A DNA stretch of 11,618 nt. Source: an uncultured Porphyromonadaceae bacterium (GTDB lineage: Bacteria; Bacteroidota; Bacteroidia; Bacteroidales; Muribaculaceae). The stretch spans positions 1-11,618 of the forward strand of contig CABQCA010000067.1 in assembly GCA_902462525.1 (NCBI GenBank). The letters run 5' to 3'. The notes beneath the pieces were generated by a model. It had not been told where the DNA came from and did not search any database. It saw only the letters and a program-made list of their open reading frames with translations. Within the stretch, counting starts at the first letter, position 1; each line of letters starts with the position of its first letter. The translations under genes and the position numbers were made by a program. Positions 1 to 7,419 of this stretch are shown here, piece after piece.

Positions 1-1180
1 TAAAGAGCGAAACATTATCAGCCTGACTTTCCAGCCATTTGTCGGCCTCGGCAATGCTCTCGCCCAGCGAAGTTTCCGACTTGCGGAGCGCCTCGAGGAT
101 ACCGCTGAGCGCTGCAAAAGTTTCTGAAAGAGCAGCCACATCGCCGAGGGCCGTTTCGCGTTCACCGACTGCCTTGTTCCTTTCGGAAAGTATGTTGCGG
201 AGGTCGGCGGTGGCATCCCAGCTCTTCAGAAGAGCGCAATCGCGGACATATTCCCCGGCCCCCATCATGCCGTTAACCTTGGCCAAAGACCCGCGTAGTT
301 CTTCAAGACGGACCGCACGCACATCTCGGGCCTCAAGCAGAGCGAGCACCTTCCCGGCGGTGGCAAACGCGGCCTTCGCCGTGACCTCCTCCTCTTCGAG
401 CTGCCTGAGCTGCGCCTTTTTATCTGTTTCCTCCTCAGTTGTCAGGGTGTGGGCCCGCTCGGCGTCGTACTGCTTTCTTATATCTTCCAGTGCAGCTTTG
501 CGGGCGTTGTAGAGCGATGTCACAGCCTCTCCGTAGCGGCTGAAATGCTCGGTGTCGGTGAGCTGTTCGAGTATCTCCTCGCGTTCTTTGCGGTCGCCGG
601 TTAGAAAAGTGGCGAACTGACCCTGGGCGAGCATGGCTATCCGGCTGAACTGTTCGAAGCTGAGGCCGACAGCCCGCACAATCATGTCGGATACGATCTT
701 GTCTTTGTCGACAGGAGCCTCGTTGCCACACCGCACACTCCATTTGGGACTGAGGTAGTTGTAGACGCGCTCACCGCTGCGCGGGTTGACACTCATTCTG
801 CTGCTGACGCCCAGCGTCAGGCGCGCCGTGTACTCTTTCCCGTCATTGCCCTCGAATACCAGTTCCGCATAGCACTCATCCTTCGGCCCGCAGCCAAGGC
901 GCGTGTACTGTGATATATCGGTTATGCGCACCATGCGTCCGTTGCTGTCGGTGAAAACATTGCGCGCACTATTGACCACACTTGCTATGCGGGGTGTGGT
1001 TTTGTAGAGAGCCATCGAAATGGCGTCGAGCAACACAGTCTTTCCGGCTCCGGTATCACCCGATATCAGAAAGACAGGCGCCGGTCGGCCGGTCGACGCA
1101 TCGGTCAGGTCCTTTTCAAAATCTATGTCGGCTTGTTCTATCGACGCAATATTGCGGAGATGCAATTGTCTGATTTTCAT
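1..1180 (-). CDS. sbcC: SbcC, nuclease subunit ATPase (N-terminal part, runs off window)
   Basis: ATPase subunit of the SbcCD (Rad50/Mre11-type) complex, which opens DNA hairpins and processes double-strand ends in the cytoplasm. Reading the minus strand from the ATG at 1180 gives about 393 open codons to the window edge, so the 3' end is missing. The ABC-type head is clear: Walker A GDTGAGKT at residues 41-48, followed by LLDAISMALY, and the SbcC-typical LAQGQF at residues 184-189. From about residue 215 the protein becomes rich in Glu, Lys, Arg, Ala and Leu, as expected for the start of the long coiled coil. The zinc hook, second coil half, signature motif and Walker B lie outside the window. 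The start overlaps the sbcD stop as ATGA (1177-1180), suggesting translational coupling. An acidic residue replaces the common Pro in Walker A; I recall related Bacteroidales SbcC proteins having similar variants, so I do not read it as a defect. Confidence 0.95.
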   Translation of the reverse strand, partial: MKIRQLHLRNIASIEQADIDFEKDLTDASTGRPAPVFLISGDTGAGKTVLLDAISMALYKTTPRIASVVNSARNVFTDSNGRMVRITDISQYTRLGCGPKDECYAELVFEGNDGKEYTARLTLGVSSRMSVNPRSGERVYNYLSPKWSVRCGNEAPVDKDKIVSDMIVRAVGLSFEQFSRIAMLAQGQFATFLTGDRKEREEILEQLTDTEHFSRYGEAVTSLYNARKAALEDIRKQYDAERAHTLTTEEETDKKAQLRQLEEEEVTAKAAFATAGKVLALLEARDVRAVRLEELRGSLAKVNGMMGAGEYVRDCALLKSWDATADLRNILSERNKAVGERETALGDVAALSETFAALSGILEALRKSETSLGESIAEADKWLESQADNVSLF

Positions 1181-2400
1181 TTTTCGCGGCTTAAACGGTT
1201 AGCTTCAGCGGCAATCTCGGCGAAAGCCTCGCGAAGCTCGTCGAGCGAAAAGCCTTTGTACTGGTCGGCGGTGCGCTCGACAAATATCATCGGATCGTTC
1301 ATCTGCTGCAGCTCGGCCACGGCGAAAACCGGCGTCTCGACGGCGGCTCCGCCGGTAGCTTCGCCGACCCACAGATGCTTGGGATTGAAACACAGACGGT
1401 CGCCCCTGTCGGCGAGCAGACGGTAGATTTTCTGTTCGAAATCGGGGGGCGTCTCAGAGCCATAGTCCATTCTCAGGCGGAAGTAGCCTTCGAGACCTCC
1501 GGCGACAGCTTCGGCGACGGCAGCCAGCGCCGCTTCGCCGCTTCGGAAAGCACCTTCGCGCGGCAATGTATGGAAATGCCGCAGTTCGTCGATGCGCAAC
1601 CGCCGCACACTCACACAGCCTCCGTGACGGTCGATATCCACCACACTGACAGTGTGCGGATAGGCCTCGTCGCAGCTCACATGCAGAGCGCTTCCGGCAT
1701 AGCGGGCCACAGGAGTATCGTAGACTGTCTCCGGCACTCCTTCGTCGGAGGCCGGGCGTCCCAAAGTCTGCGGACGGTGGATATGGCCCAGAGCCAGATA
1801 GTCGTATCCGCAGCCGAAAGCCTCCGCCGGAAGCGTGCGAAGATTACCGACATCGATGTTGTGGCCCGTGACATCGACGCCGTCTACGGCGGCATGTGCT
1901 ACTGCCACCACAGGGAGTCCGCCGGTGTTCTCTGCTGCCACGACATCGAGAACTGCCTGCACGGCCTCGCGGCGGTTGCCCGGCGAATAAGGAACGGCGA
2001 CAATATATCCGGCCGGAAGGCGAACGATGTAACGGCCGCAGTCGGCCTCACCGACCGACAACGGAGGCGCCACGCCCACAACCACAACATTGAGCTGCCG
2101 CCACAGCAGTTCCTCGACCTGAAGGCGCGATGCAGAGTCATGATTGCCGGCAATGATGACGATCATCATTTCGGGACAGCACTCATGCAAACGCACGAAA
2201 GCCTCGATATAGGCGCCCCGCGCTGCTGTCGACGGCTGGGCCACATCGAAAACATCACCCGCCACCACAAGGGCGTCGGGCCGCTCGGCCGCACACCACT
2301 GCTCGAGCTGTCTGAAAAAATGGGCATGCTCGTCGGCACGGTCGTAGTTCTGATATATTATCTGGCCGAGGTGCAGATCGGCCGTATGCACTATTTTCAT
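1177..2400 (-). CDS. sbcD: SbcD, metallophosphatase-type exonuclease subunit
   Basis: Nuclease subunit of SbcCD, a Mre11-like calcineurin-fold phosphoesterase that cuts DNA with two metal ions while SbcC supplies ATP-driven clamping. The metal-binding motifs appear in order: D8 and H10 in HTADLHLG, D49 in GDVFD, N86-H87-D88 in GNHD, H169 in VAHA, and H206/H208 in LGHIHRP. The length is 407 aa, normal for the family. I chose the ATG at 2400 because family members start only a few residues before HTADLHLG. An in-frame GTG at 2406 would add two residues, but it overlaps the predicted promoter -7 box. The stop overlaps the sbcC start by four bases, so the two genes form an operon. An open frame of about 350 codons on the opposite strand (1375-2424) is a composition shadow. 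Confidence 0.97.
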   Translation of the reverse strand: MKIVHTADLHLGQIIYQNYDRADEHAHFFRQLEQWCAAERPDALVVAGDVFDVAQPSTAARGAYIEAFVRLHECCPEMMIVIIAGNHDSASRLQVEELLWRQLNVVVVGVAPPLSVGEADCGRYIVRLPAGYIVAVPYSPGNRREAVQAVLDVVAAENTGGLPVVAVAHAAVDGVDVTGHNIDVGNLRTLPAEAFGCGYDYLALGHIHRPQTLGRPASDEGVPETVYDTPVARYAGSALHVSCDEAYPHTVSVVDIDRHGGCVSVRRLRIDELRHFHTLPREGAFRSGEAALAAVAEAVAGGLEGYFRLRMDYGSETPPDFEQKIYRLLADRGDRLCFNPKHLWVGEATGGAAVETPVFAVAELQQMNDPMIFVERTADQYKGFSLDELREAFAEIAAEANRLSREK

Positions 2401-2405
2401 ACTCA

Positions 2406-2435
2406 CAAAAATAGTGTTTTTTAGTCAAAAACAAA
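2406..2435 (-). promoter_or_regulatory. Predicted Bacteroidetes promoter for sbcDC
   Basis: On the minus strand TTTG (2435-2432) is followed after 18 bases by TATTTTTG (2413-2406), a full match to the Bacteroidetes primary-sigma -7 consensus TAnnTTTG with a sensible -33 element. The usual distance to the start site would put transcription initiation within a few bases of the ATG at 2400, implying an extremely short leader or none. The region is AT-rich, so chance matches are possible. Confidence 0.6.
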
Positions 2436-2465
2436 GGAGCGTTTCAGTCTTCCGGGATTTTTTTG

Positions 2466-2473
2466 TAATTTTG
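2466..2473 (+). promoter_or_regulatory. Predicted promoter -7 box for the pheS operon
   Basis: TAATTTTG matches the Bacteroidetes -7 consensus TAnnTTTG and lies 20 bases before the pheS ATG, giving an expected leader of roughly 10-15 nt. No good -33 TTG is visible at the expected distance; the closest is GTTTC near 2441-2445. The run TTTTTTGTAATTTTGC (2459-2474) recurs exactly before yqeY at 7413-7428. No Shine-Dalgarno sequence precedes the ATG, which is normal for this phylum. Confidence 0.65.
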
Positions 2474-2493
2474 CCGAAAATATCCGCTTTGTT

Positions 2494-3516
2494 ATGATAG
2501 ATAAGATCAACGCCCTCCGCGCCGAACTGGCCACCCTCGCCGCAAGCGGCGAAGTTGCCGATGTAGAAGCGCTGCGTATCAAATATTTAAGCAAAAAAGG
2601 CGCCATTTCGGCGCTGATGAACGATTTCCGCACCGTTCCCTCCGAACAGAAGCGCGAGATCGGTCAGGCTCTCAACGAACTGAAAAATTTCGCCACAGAG
2701 ACTATCAACGCACTGCGTGAGGCTGCCGAAGCAGGCCGCGCCAAAACCGATGTTCCCGACCTCACACGCACCGCCGCTCCAGTGAGCCTCGGCACACGCC
2801 ACCCGCTGTCGCTTGTGCGCGAGCAGATTATCGACATCTTCCGCCGTCTGGGATTCACCATCGCCGAAGGACCCGAAATAGAGGACGACTGGCACGTGTT
2901 CGAAAGCCTCAATTTTGCCGCCGACCACCCCGCCCGCGACATGCAGGACACATTCTTCATCGGCCGCAACCCCGACGTGCTGCTGCGCACACACACTTCG
3001 AGTGTGCAGACACGCGTCATGACATCGCAGAAACCGCCTATACGAATCATTTGCCCGGGACGCGTCTACCGCAATGAAGCCATATCGGCGCGCGCACACT
3101 GCTTCTTCCATCAGGTCGAAGCTCTCTACATCGACCGAAACGTCACTTTTGCCGACCTGCGGCAGACACTGCTCTACTTCGCCCGCGAAATGTTCGGCCC
3201 CGACACTCAGATTCGCCTGCGACCCAGCTACTTTCCGTTCACCGAGCCTTCGGCCGAAATGGACATCAGCTGCAACCTCTGCGGAGGCAAAGGCTGCTCG
3301 TTCTGCAAAGGATCGGGCTGGGTCGAAATCCTCGGTTGCGGAATGGTCGATCCCAACGTGCTCGAAGCCTGCGGCATAGACTCGAAAGAATACACAGGAT
3401 TCGCTCTCGGAATGGGCATCGAGCGCATCACGAATCTCAAGTACCAGGTGAAGGACCTGCGAATGTTCTCCGAAAACGACGTCCGCTTCCTCGACGAGTT
3501 TACTGCAGCCCGATGA
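2494..3516 (+). CDS. pheS: Phenylalanyl-tRNA synthetase alpha subunit
   Basis: Catalytic alpha subunit of the alpha2beta2 enzyme that charges tRNA-Phe with phenylalanine using ATP, in the cytoplasm. At 340 aa it has the full family length. The N-terminal helical tRNA-binding arm covers about residues 1-85, and the class II catalytic core follows. Motif 2 is visible as RVYRNE from residue 190, continuing through the His-rich CFFHQVEALYID stretch; motif 3 is GMGIER, ending at E310-R311. Before the GCGMVDPNVL segment sits a Cys4 insert (C260, C263, C268, C271) resembling a zinc ribbon, which is common in Bacteroidetes PheS and absent from E. coli PheS. It is the first gene after a clear promoter. 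The partner pheT is not adjacent. The stop overlaps the nth start as ATGA (3513-3516). Confidence 0.98.
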   Translation: MIDKINALRAELATLAASGEVADVEALRIKYLSKKGAISALMNDFRTVPSEQKREIGQALNELKNFATETINALREAAEAGRAKTDVPDLTRTAAPVSLGTRHPLSLVREQIIDIFRRLGFTIAEGPEIEDDWHVFESLNFAADHPARDMQDTFFIGRNPDVLLRTHTSSVQTRVMTSQKPPIRIICPGRVYRNEAISARAHCFFHQVEALYIDRNVTFADLRQTLLYFAREMFGPDTQIRLRPSYFPFTEPSAEMDISCNLCGGKGCSFCKGSGWVEILGCGMVDPNVLEACGIDSKEYTGFALGMGIERITNLKYQVKDLRMFSENDVRFLDEFTAAR

Positions 3517-4199
3517 AACAGGCCGAGCGCTACCGCGCCGTCGTAGAGCGCTTCGCCAGAGAAATGCCGGTGGTGCAGACCGAACTGCACTTCGACAATC
3601 CCTACCAGCTTCTTGTGGCGGTGATTCTGTCGGCCCAGTGCACCGACAAACGCATCAACATGGTCACTCCGGCGCTCTTCAAGGCATTTCCTACTCCCGA
3701 AGCCATGGCCGGGGCCTCGGCCGACGACATCTTCCCTTACATCAAATCGGTATCTTATCCCAACAACAAAAGCAAGGCGCTGGCCGGAATGGCGCGCAAG
3801 CTTGTGAGCGACTTCGGCGGTGTGGTGCCCGACGACATCGATGCCCTGATGAGCCTGCCGGGCGTAGGACGCAAGACAGCAAACGTAATGCTGTCGGTCA
3901 TCTACGGACAACCAACCATGGCTGTCGACACCCACGTGTTCCGTGTGGCCGAGAGAATAGGTCTGACAACCGGCAGCCGTTCGCCGCTCGAAACCGAGAA
4001 AAAACTCACCGCCGGAATCCCCGACGACCTTATCCCCAAGGCACACCACTGGCTCATTCTTCACGGCCGCTACGTGTGCAAGGCCCGCAGTCCGCAGTGT
4101 GAATCCTGTTTCCTCGCCGATCTCTGCCGCCACCGCGAGCGCCAGCTCGCCAGTGAGGCCCGCAATATCGAAAAAGCAAAATCCATGATAGGAAAATAG
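3513..4199 (+). CDS. nth: Endonuclease III, DNA glycosylase/AP lyase
   Basis: Base-excision repair enzyme that removes oxidised pyrimidines and cleaves the resulting abasic site by beta-elimination. The helix-hairpin-helix reads LPGVGRKTANV, with the Schiff-base lysine at K121, and the catalytic aspartate is D139 in VDTHV. The C-terminal [4Fe-4S] cluster motif is intact with C-X6-C-X2-C-X5-C spacing (C189, C196, C199, C205). At 228 aa it has near-normal length, with a slightly longer basic C-terminus. The frame is open upstream to 3336, but that stretch is out-of-frame pheS sequence. The ATG at 3513 is chosen because it overlaps the pheS stop and gives the family's usual N-terminus. Expression is probably coupled to pheS. 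Confidence 0.96.
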   Translation: MKQAERYRAVVERFAREMPVVQTELHFDNPYQLLVAVILSAQCTDKRINMVTPALFKAFPTPEAMAGASADDIFPYIKSVSYPNNKSKALAGMARKLVSDFGGVVPDDIDALMSLPGVGRKTANVMLSVIYGQPTMAVDTHVFRVAERIGLTTGSRSPLETEKKLTAGIPDDLIPKAHHWLILHGRYVCKARSPQCESCFLADLCRHRERQLASEARNIEKAKSMIGK

Positions 4200-4205
4200 A
4201 CCGCC

Positions 4206-4850
4206 ATGGACGAAAGCAACCTTTTCATATTCATCATCGAAGTAGTAGGCACCATAGCATTCGCCATTTCGGGAATACGGCTGGCTGCGGCTAAAAACTT
4301 CGACTGGTTCGGCGCATACGTCGTGGGGCTCGTCACCGCAATAGGCGGCGGCACTATCCGCGATGTACTGCTCTACGTACCCGTCTTCTGGATGCAGAAC
4401 GCCATGTTCCTGCTGGTGACACTGCTGTCGCTGGTCACCGTCATAGTGTTCAAGCGCACACTTGTGGGCGGTATGCGCACACTCTTCATCTTCGACGCCA
4501 TCGGCCTGGCACTCTTCGTGGTGGTGGGTATCGAAAAGAGCTTCGCCGCCGGATATCCGGCATGGGTAGCCATAGTCATGGGTATTATCACCGGCTCGTT
4601 CGGCGGCGTGACCCGCGACATTCTCATCAACGAAGCCCCGCTCTTTTTCAAGAAGGACATCTATGCCACCGCCTGCCTCGCCGGCGGTGTCGTCTACTGG
4701 CTTGTCGACTTCATCCCCGGCATCTCGCGGATACTGCCGCAGATAGCGTGCGCCGTTACTGTGATAGGGCTGCGGGTAGCCGCTGTGCACTTCGACTGGT
4801 CGCTGCCTATCCTTAAAGTTCCACCACAAGACCTTCCGCCCGAATCATGA
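4206..4850 (+). CDS. TRIC/UPF0126 family membrane protein (YadS/YicG-like)
   Basis: Integral inner-membrane protein of the family known as UPF0126, also called the Gly_transporter or prokaryotic TRIC family. Prokaryotic members form trimeric cation channels, and some annotations propose glycine transport; the substrate of this copy cannot be read from sequence. At 214 aa it shows the hallmark internal duplication, with GGGTIRD near residues 47-53 and GGVTRD at residues 133-138. Each ends a set of three hydrophobic helices, and a seventh helix lies near the C-terminus. It starts 6 bp after the nth stop and its own stop overlaps the next gene's start (ATGA, 4847-4850), so it is probably cotranscribed with both. 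The family assignment is firm; the physiological role is not. Confidence 0.92.
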   Translation: MDESNLFIFIIEVVGTIAFAISGIRLAAAKNFDWFGAYVVGLVTAIGGGTIRDVLLYVPVFWMQNAMFLLVTLLSLVTVIVFKRTLVGGMRTLFIFDAIGLALFVVVGIEKSFAAGYPAWVAIVMGIITGSFGGVTRDILINEAPLFFKKDIYATACLAGGVVYWLVDFIPGISRILPQIACAVTVIGLRVAAVHFDWSLPILKVPPQDLPPES

Positions 4851-5272
4851 AAGACACACGGAAAATGCAGATCTGGCAGTTCGTGAAGTACTGCATCGTC
4901 GGTATCCTGAACACTCTCGTAACCCTCGGAGTGATATACCTGTGCAAGTCGATGCTCGGCTGGAACATTTACCTCAGCAATGCGTTGGGATACATTGCCG
5001 GTGTCACCAATTCATTCTTCTGCAACAAGCAGTGGACCTTCAAGACCAAAGGCCATTACCGCCGCGAGGCCGTCCGTTTCCTTGTGGGCTTCGGCGTTTG
5101 CTACGCCCTGCAGTTCGCACTGGTGTGGATGCTCACTCAGTCGCCTTTCGGGCACTACGACTTTCTGATTCTCGGCATTGTCATCTCGGGATACGGCATA
5201 GCAACACTGCTCGGCAACGTAGTCTACACTCTGGCGAACTTCGTGTTCAACCGCATGGTGACCTTCCGCTGA
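4847..5272 (+). CDS. GtrA family membrane protein
   Basis: Small polytopic membrane protein of 141 aa, the normal size for the GtrA family. Four hydrophobic segments are visible, roughly at residues 11-33, 38-57, 74-96 and 105-130. The family features include FVKYCIVGILNT at the start, SNALGYIAG..NSFFCNKQWTF after the second helix, and N..FNRMVTF at the C-terminus. GtrA proteins are thought to flip or shuttle undecaprenyl-phosphate-linked sugars during cell-surface polysaccharide modification. No glycosyltransferase partner lies beside it here, so the sugar and polymer are unknown. Translation is probably coupled to the upstream gene through the ATGA overlap. An in-frame ATG seven codons in (MQIW) could be an alternative start. 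Confidence 0.92.
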   Translation: MKDTRKMQIWQFVKYCIVGILNTLVTLGVIYLCKSMLGWNIYLSNALGYIAGVTNSFFCNKQWTFKTKGHYRREAVRFLVGFGVCYALQFALVWMLTQSPFGHYDFLILGIVISGYGIATLLGNVVYTLANFVFNRMVTFR

Positions 5273-5325
5273 AAAAACGGCATTCAGGAAAAACCGACTC
5301 TCTTGCTAAGCCGTTATTACTAAAA

Positions 5326-6228
5326 ATGATTTCTATGAGGCGTATTTTCACACTGATAATACTATGTGCTCTTGTTGCGGCAGGTGCGGCACACGCTTTC
5401 GACCTTTCGCGCCTTATCGGAGGTGGCGTACAGGCTCTTCAGGCCGCATCGGTCGACGATGCTCAGATGGCGCAGTACGTCCACGGCTCCGTTGAGGCCA
5501 TGGATAAGAAAAACAAGGTGTTGCCGTCCGACAATCCCTACAGCATACGCCTTGCCAGGCTCACCAGCGGAATCACCGATGCCGACGGCATTCCGCTGAA
5601 TTTCAAAGTCTACCAGACCGACGAAGTAAATGCTTTCGCATGTCCCGACGGCAGTGTCCGCGTCTACACAGGCCTGATGGACCGCATGACCGACGACGAA
5701 GTGCTCGGCGTGATAGGGCATGAGATAGGCCACGTTGTCAAGCGCCATTCGCTGAAAGCATTCCGCCAGCAGCTGCTCACCGGCGCCTTCGCAAACATGC
5801 TCGGCTCGACCAGCAACACCATGGCAGCGCTCACCGACTCGCAGTATGCCCAGCTCGGCGAAGCTTTCGTGTCGGCTCAGTACTCGCAGAAACAGGAGTC
5901 CGAAGCCGACGACTGCGGCTACGATTTTCTCAAGGCTCAGGGCCGCAACCCATGGGGCATGGTGATGGCCTTTCAGAAAATACAGGCCCTCGAAGGTACA
6001 GCCGGTCAGCAGAGTACACTTGCCAAAGCATTCTCCGACCACCCAGACACGCAAAGCCGCATAGAGCACATGGCCGCCCGCTGCCGCCGCGACGGCATTC
6101 AGCCGCCGCGTTCCTCAGGCACTGTCGAGGCCGTAGGCGTAACTCAGCAAGACATAGCCCCCCGCAGCAACAGCACAGTCGAAAACATTCGCAACAGCGC
6201 CCGAACCTCATCGCAATGGTCGTTCTGA
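5326..6228 (+). CDS. Secreted M48 family metalloprotease (LoiP/YggG-like)
   Basis: Predicted periplasmic zinc protease of 300 aa. A signal peptide covers about residues 1-24, with a cleavage site after AHA; there is no lipobox cysteine, so a soluble secreted form is likely. The catalytic motif is HEIGH (H132, E133, H136), preceded by the family block NAFACPDGSVRVYTGLM. The third zinc ligand is probably E191 in ESEAD. A SDHPDTQSRIEHM segment typical of this subgroup lies near the C-terminus, followed by a Ser/Asn/Thr-rich tail. Relatives such as LoiP, BepA and YcaL act in outer-membrane quality control; a similar role here is inference. The ATG at 5326 gives a proper signal peptide (ATG 5335 is an alternative); the longer upstream frame is gtrA shadow. 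A 53-bp gap separates it from gtrA, and it overlaps the esterase gene by 13 bp. Confidence 0.93.
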   Translation: MISMRRIFTLIILCALVAAGAAHAFDLSRLIGGGVQALQAASVDDAQMAQYVHGSVEAMDKKNKVLPSDNPYSIRLARLTSGITDADGIPLNFKVYQTDEVNAFACPDGSVRVYTGLMDRMTDDEVLGVIGHEIGHVVKRHSLKAFRQQLLTGAFANMLGSTSNTMAALTDSQYAQLGEAFVSAQYSQKQESEADDCGYDFLKAQGRNPWGMVMAFQKIQALEGTAGQQSTLAKAFSDHPDTQSRIEHMAARCRRDGIQPPRSSGTVEAVGVTQQDIAPRSNSTVENIRNSARTSSQWSF

Positions 6229-7346
6229 GCCGCCTTATAGTCATAGCGCTCTTCGGGCTTACCGCCATTGCCGCAACTGCCGCCATTCCCGGTCACAGAC
6301 TTCTTCCGCAGTCACAAAGCCCGGCCGCCGACTACGGTCACATCGACCGCTATATTGTGGAATCAGCCTGTCTCGACGACGAAATGACAGTCGACGTATG
6401 GATTCCCGAATCCTATTCCGAAAACTCCGCCGAGACATACCCTGTGCTGTATGCCTTCGATGGCCAGAACCTGTTCGACCCGGCAGAATCTTTTGCCGGT
6501 GTCGCATGGGAACTCGACCGCTCGGCATGGGAACTCGCCTCAGCAACTGAAGCAGCCCTTCCCATTATCGTAGGGATTCATAACCGCGGGGCCAGGAACC
6601 TGCGGGCAGCCGACTACTTTCCCGAAAACGCTCTGGACTACATCGCCGACGACGACAGACACCGCACCACCATCTTCGCCACATGTCCCGACGGCTTCAG
6701 CGGCAATAGCCATGCCGATTTTGTAGCCCTCGAACTTAAGCCGCTCGTCGACAGTCTTTACCGCACTAATCCGTCCCGCGACCACAACATGACCATTGGT
6801 TCGAGCATGGGCGCCCTCGCAGCCCTCTACCTAATGTGCGAATATCCGGATATCTTCGGCGCAGCGGCAGCCCTCTCCACACACTGGGTCGGTTCGCTCA
6901 ATCTCAACACCGATTATTCCATGAACGATGATCCTGTGTGCGCCGGCGCTATTCTCGCCTGTCTGACCGACAATCTTCCAACCGCCGCCGGACACCGTCT
7001 TTACCTCGACCAGGGCTCCGCCGGCTGGGACGCCCTCTATCTCCGCTACGAACCCACGGCCCGGGCCATCGCCACCGCAAAAGGCTACAACACCGCCGAC
7101 AACACCCTCGCCACTTACGACGCCGACGGCGCCGGTCACAACGAATGGTTCTGGCAGCAACGGGCCTCGCGACCGCTCGCATTCCTCCTGAGCCGACGCA
7201 CCCTTGGCCTCCCGACTCTTCCGGCCGACACCCCGGAAACCATAACCCACGACCTGCTCGGACGTCCCCTTCCCTCCACGCAACACCGCCGGCTGCCACA
7301 GGGCATCTACATCACCTCCCGCAAACGCCTCCTTCGACTGCCTTAG
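6216..7346 (+). CDS. Secreted alpha/beta-hydrolase, putative esterase (PF00756 type)
   Basis: Predicted exported serine esterase of 376 aa in the Esterase D / carbohydrate-esterase-1-like family. A hydrophobic signal peptide covers about residues 1-23. The core has VDVWIPESY, YPVLYAFDGQNLFD, a nucleophile elbow GSSMG with S197, and a C-terminal catalytic histidine H308 in GHNEWFW. The acid residue is probably the Asp in GWDALY. After the catalytic domain comes a Pro-rich linker and a tail with DLLGRPL and GIYI (residues 363-366) ending in basic KRLLRLP, which resembles the end of type IX secretion sorting domains. The natural ester substrate cannot be told; members act on acylated sugars, enterobactin-like compounds or S-formylglutathione. 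The start at 6216 overlaps the M48 gene by 13 bp, implying coupled translation; the open frame further upstream is shadow. Confidence 0.9.
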   Translation: MVVLSRLIVIALFGLTAIAATAAIPGHRLLPQSQSPAADYGHIDRYIVESACLDDEMTVDVWIPESYSENSAETYPVLYAFDGQNLFDPAESFAGVAWELDRSAWELASATEAALPIIVGIHNRGARNLRAADYFPENALDYIADDDRHRTTIFATCPDGFSGNSHADFVALELKPLVDSLYRTNPSRDHNMTIGSSMGALAALYLMCEYPDIFGAAAALSTHWVGSLNLNTDYSMNDDPVCAGAILACLTDNLPTAAGHRLYLDQGSAGWDALYLRYEPTARAIATAKGYNTADNTLATYDADGAGHNEWFWQQRASRPLAFLLSRRTLGLPTLPADTPETITHDLLGRPLPSTQHRRLPQGIYITSRKRLLRLP

Positions 7347-7419
7347 ATTCATTTTAGTCTAATGGAAGCATAAGGCGATTTTTTTTGCCGGAGGTGGGTG
7401 AGGATGAGGTAATTTTTTG

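Noticed and set aside
1037..1060. Asp in place of Pro in the SbcC Walker A motif as a possible inactivating change
   Set aside because: The Gly, Lys and Thr needed for nucleotide binding are intact, and acidic residues at this position occur in related SbcC proteins as far as I recall.
1375..2424. A 349-codon plus-strand open frame opposite sbcD
   Set aside because: sbcD on the minus strand has all its metal-binding motifs; the plus-strand frame is low-complexity and without recognisable domains.
3228..4829. A 533-codon open frame on the minus strand across pheS, nth and the TRIC gene
   Set aside because: It spans three well-supported genes on the opposite strand, its translation is a His/Gly/Tyr/Asp-rich composition typical of an antisense shadow of GC-rich codons, and it matches no family I recognise.
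5276..5316. AACGGC...GCCGTT inverted repeat between gtrA and the M48 gene
   Set aside because: A 6-bp stem with a loop of about 29 nt and no following T tract; likely chance in a GC-rich genome.
7343..7389. Possible terminator after the esterase (TTAGA/TCTAA repeat and T8 run)
   Set aside because: The stem is only 5 bp and AT-rich with a 10-nt loop, and the T run sits inside a separate weak GGC/GCC pairing rather than after a stable stem.
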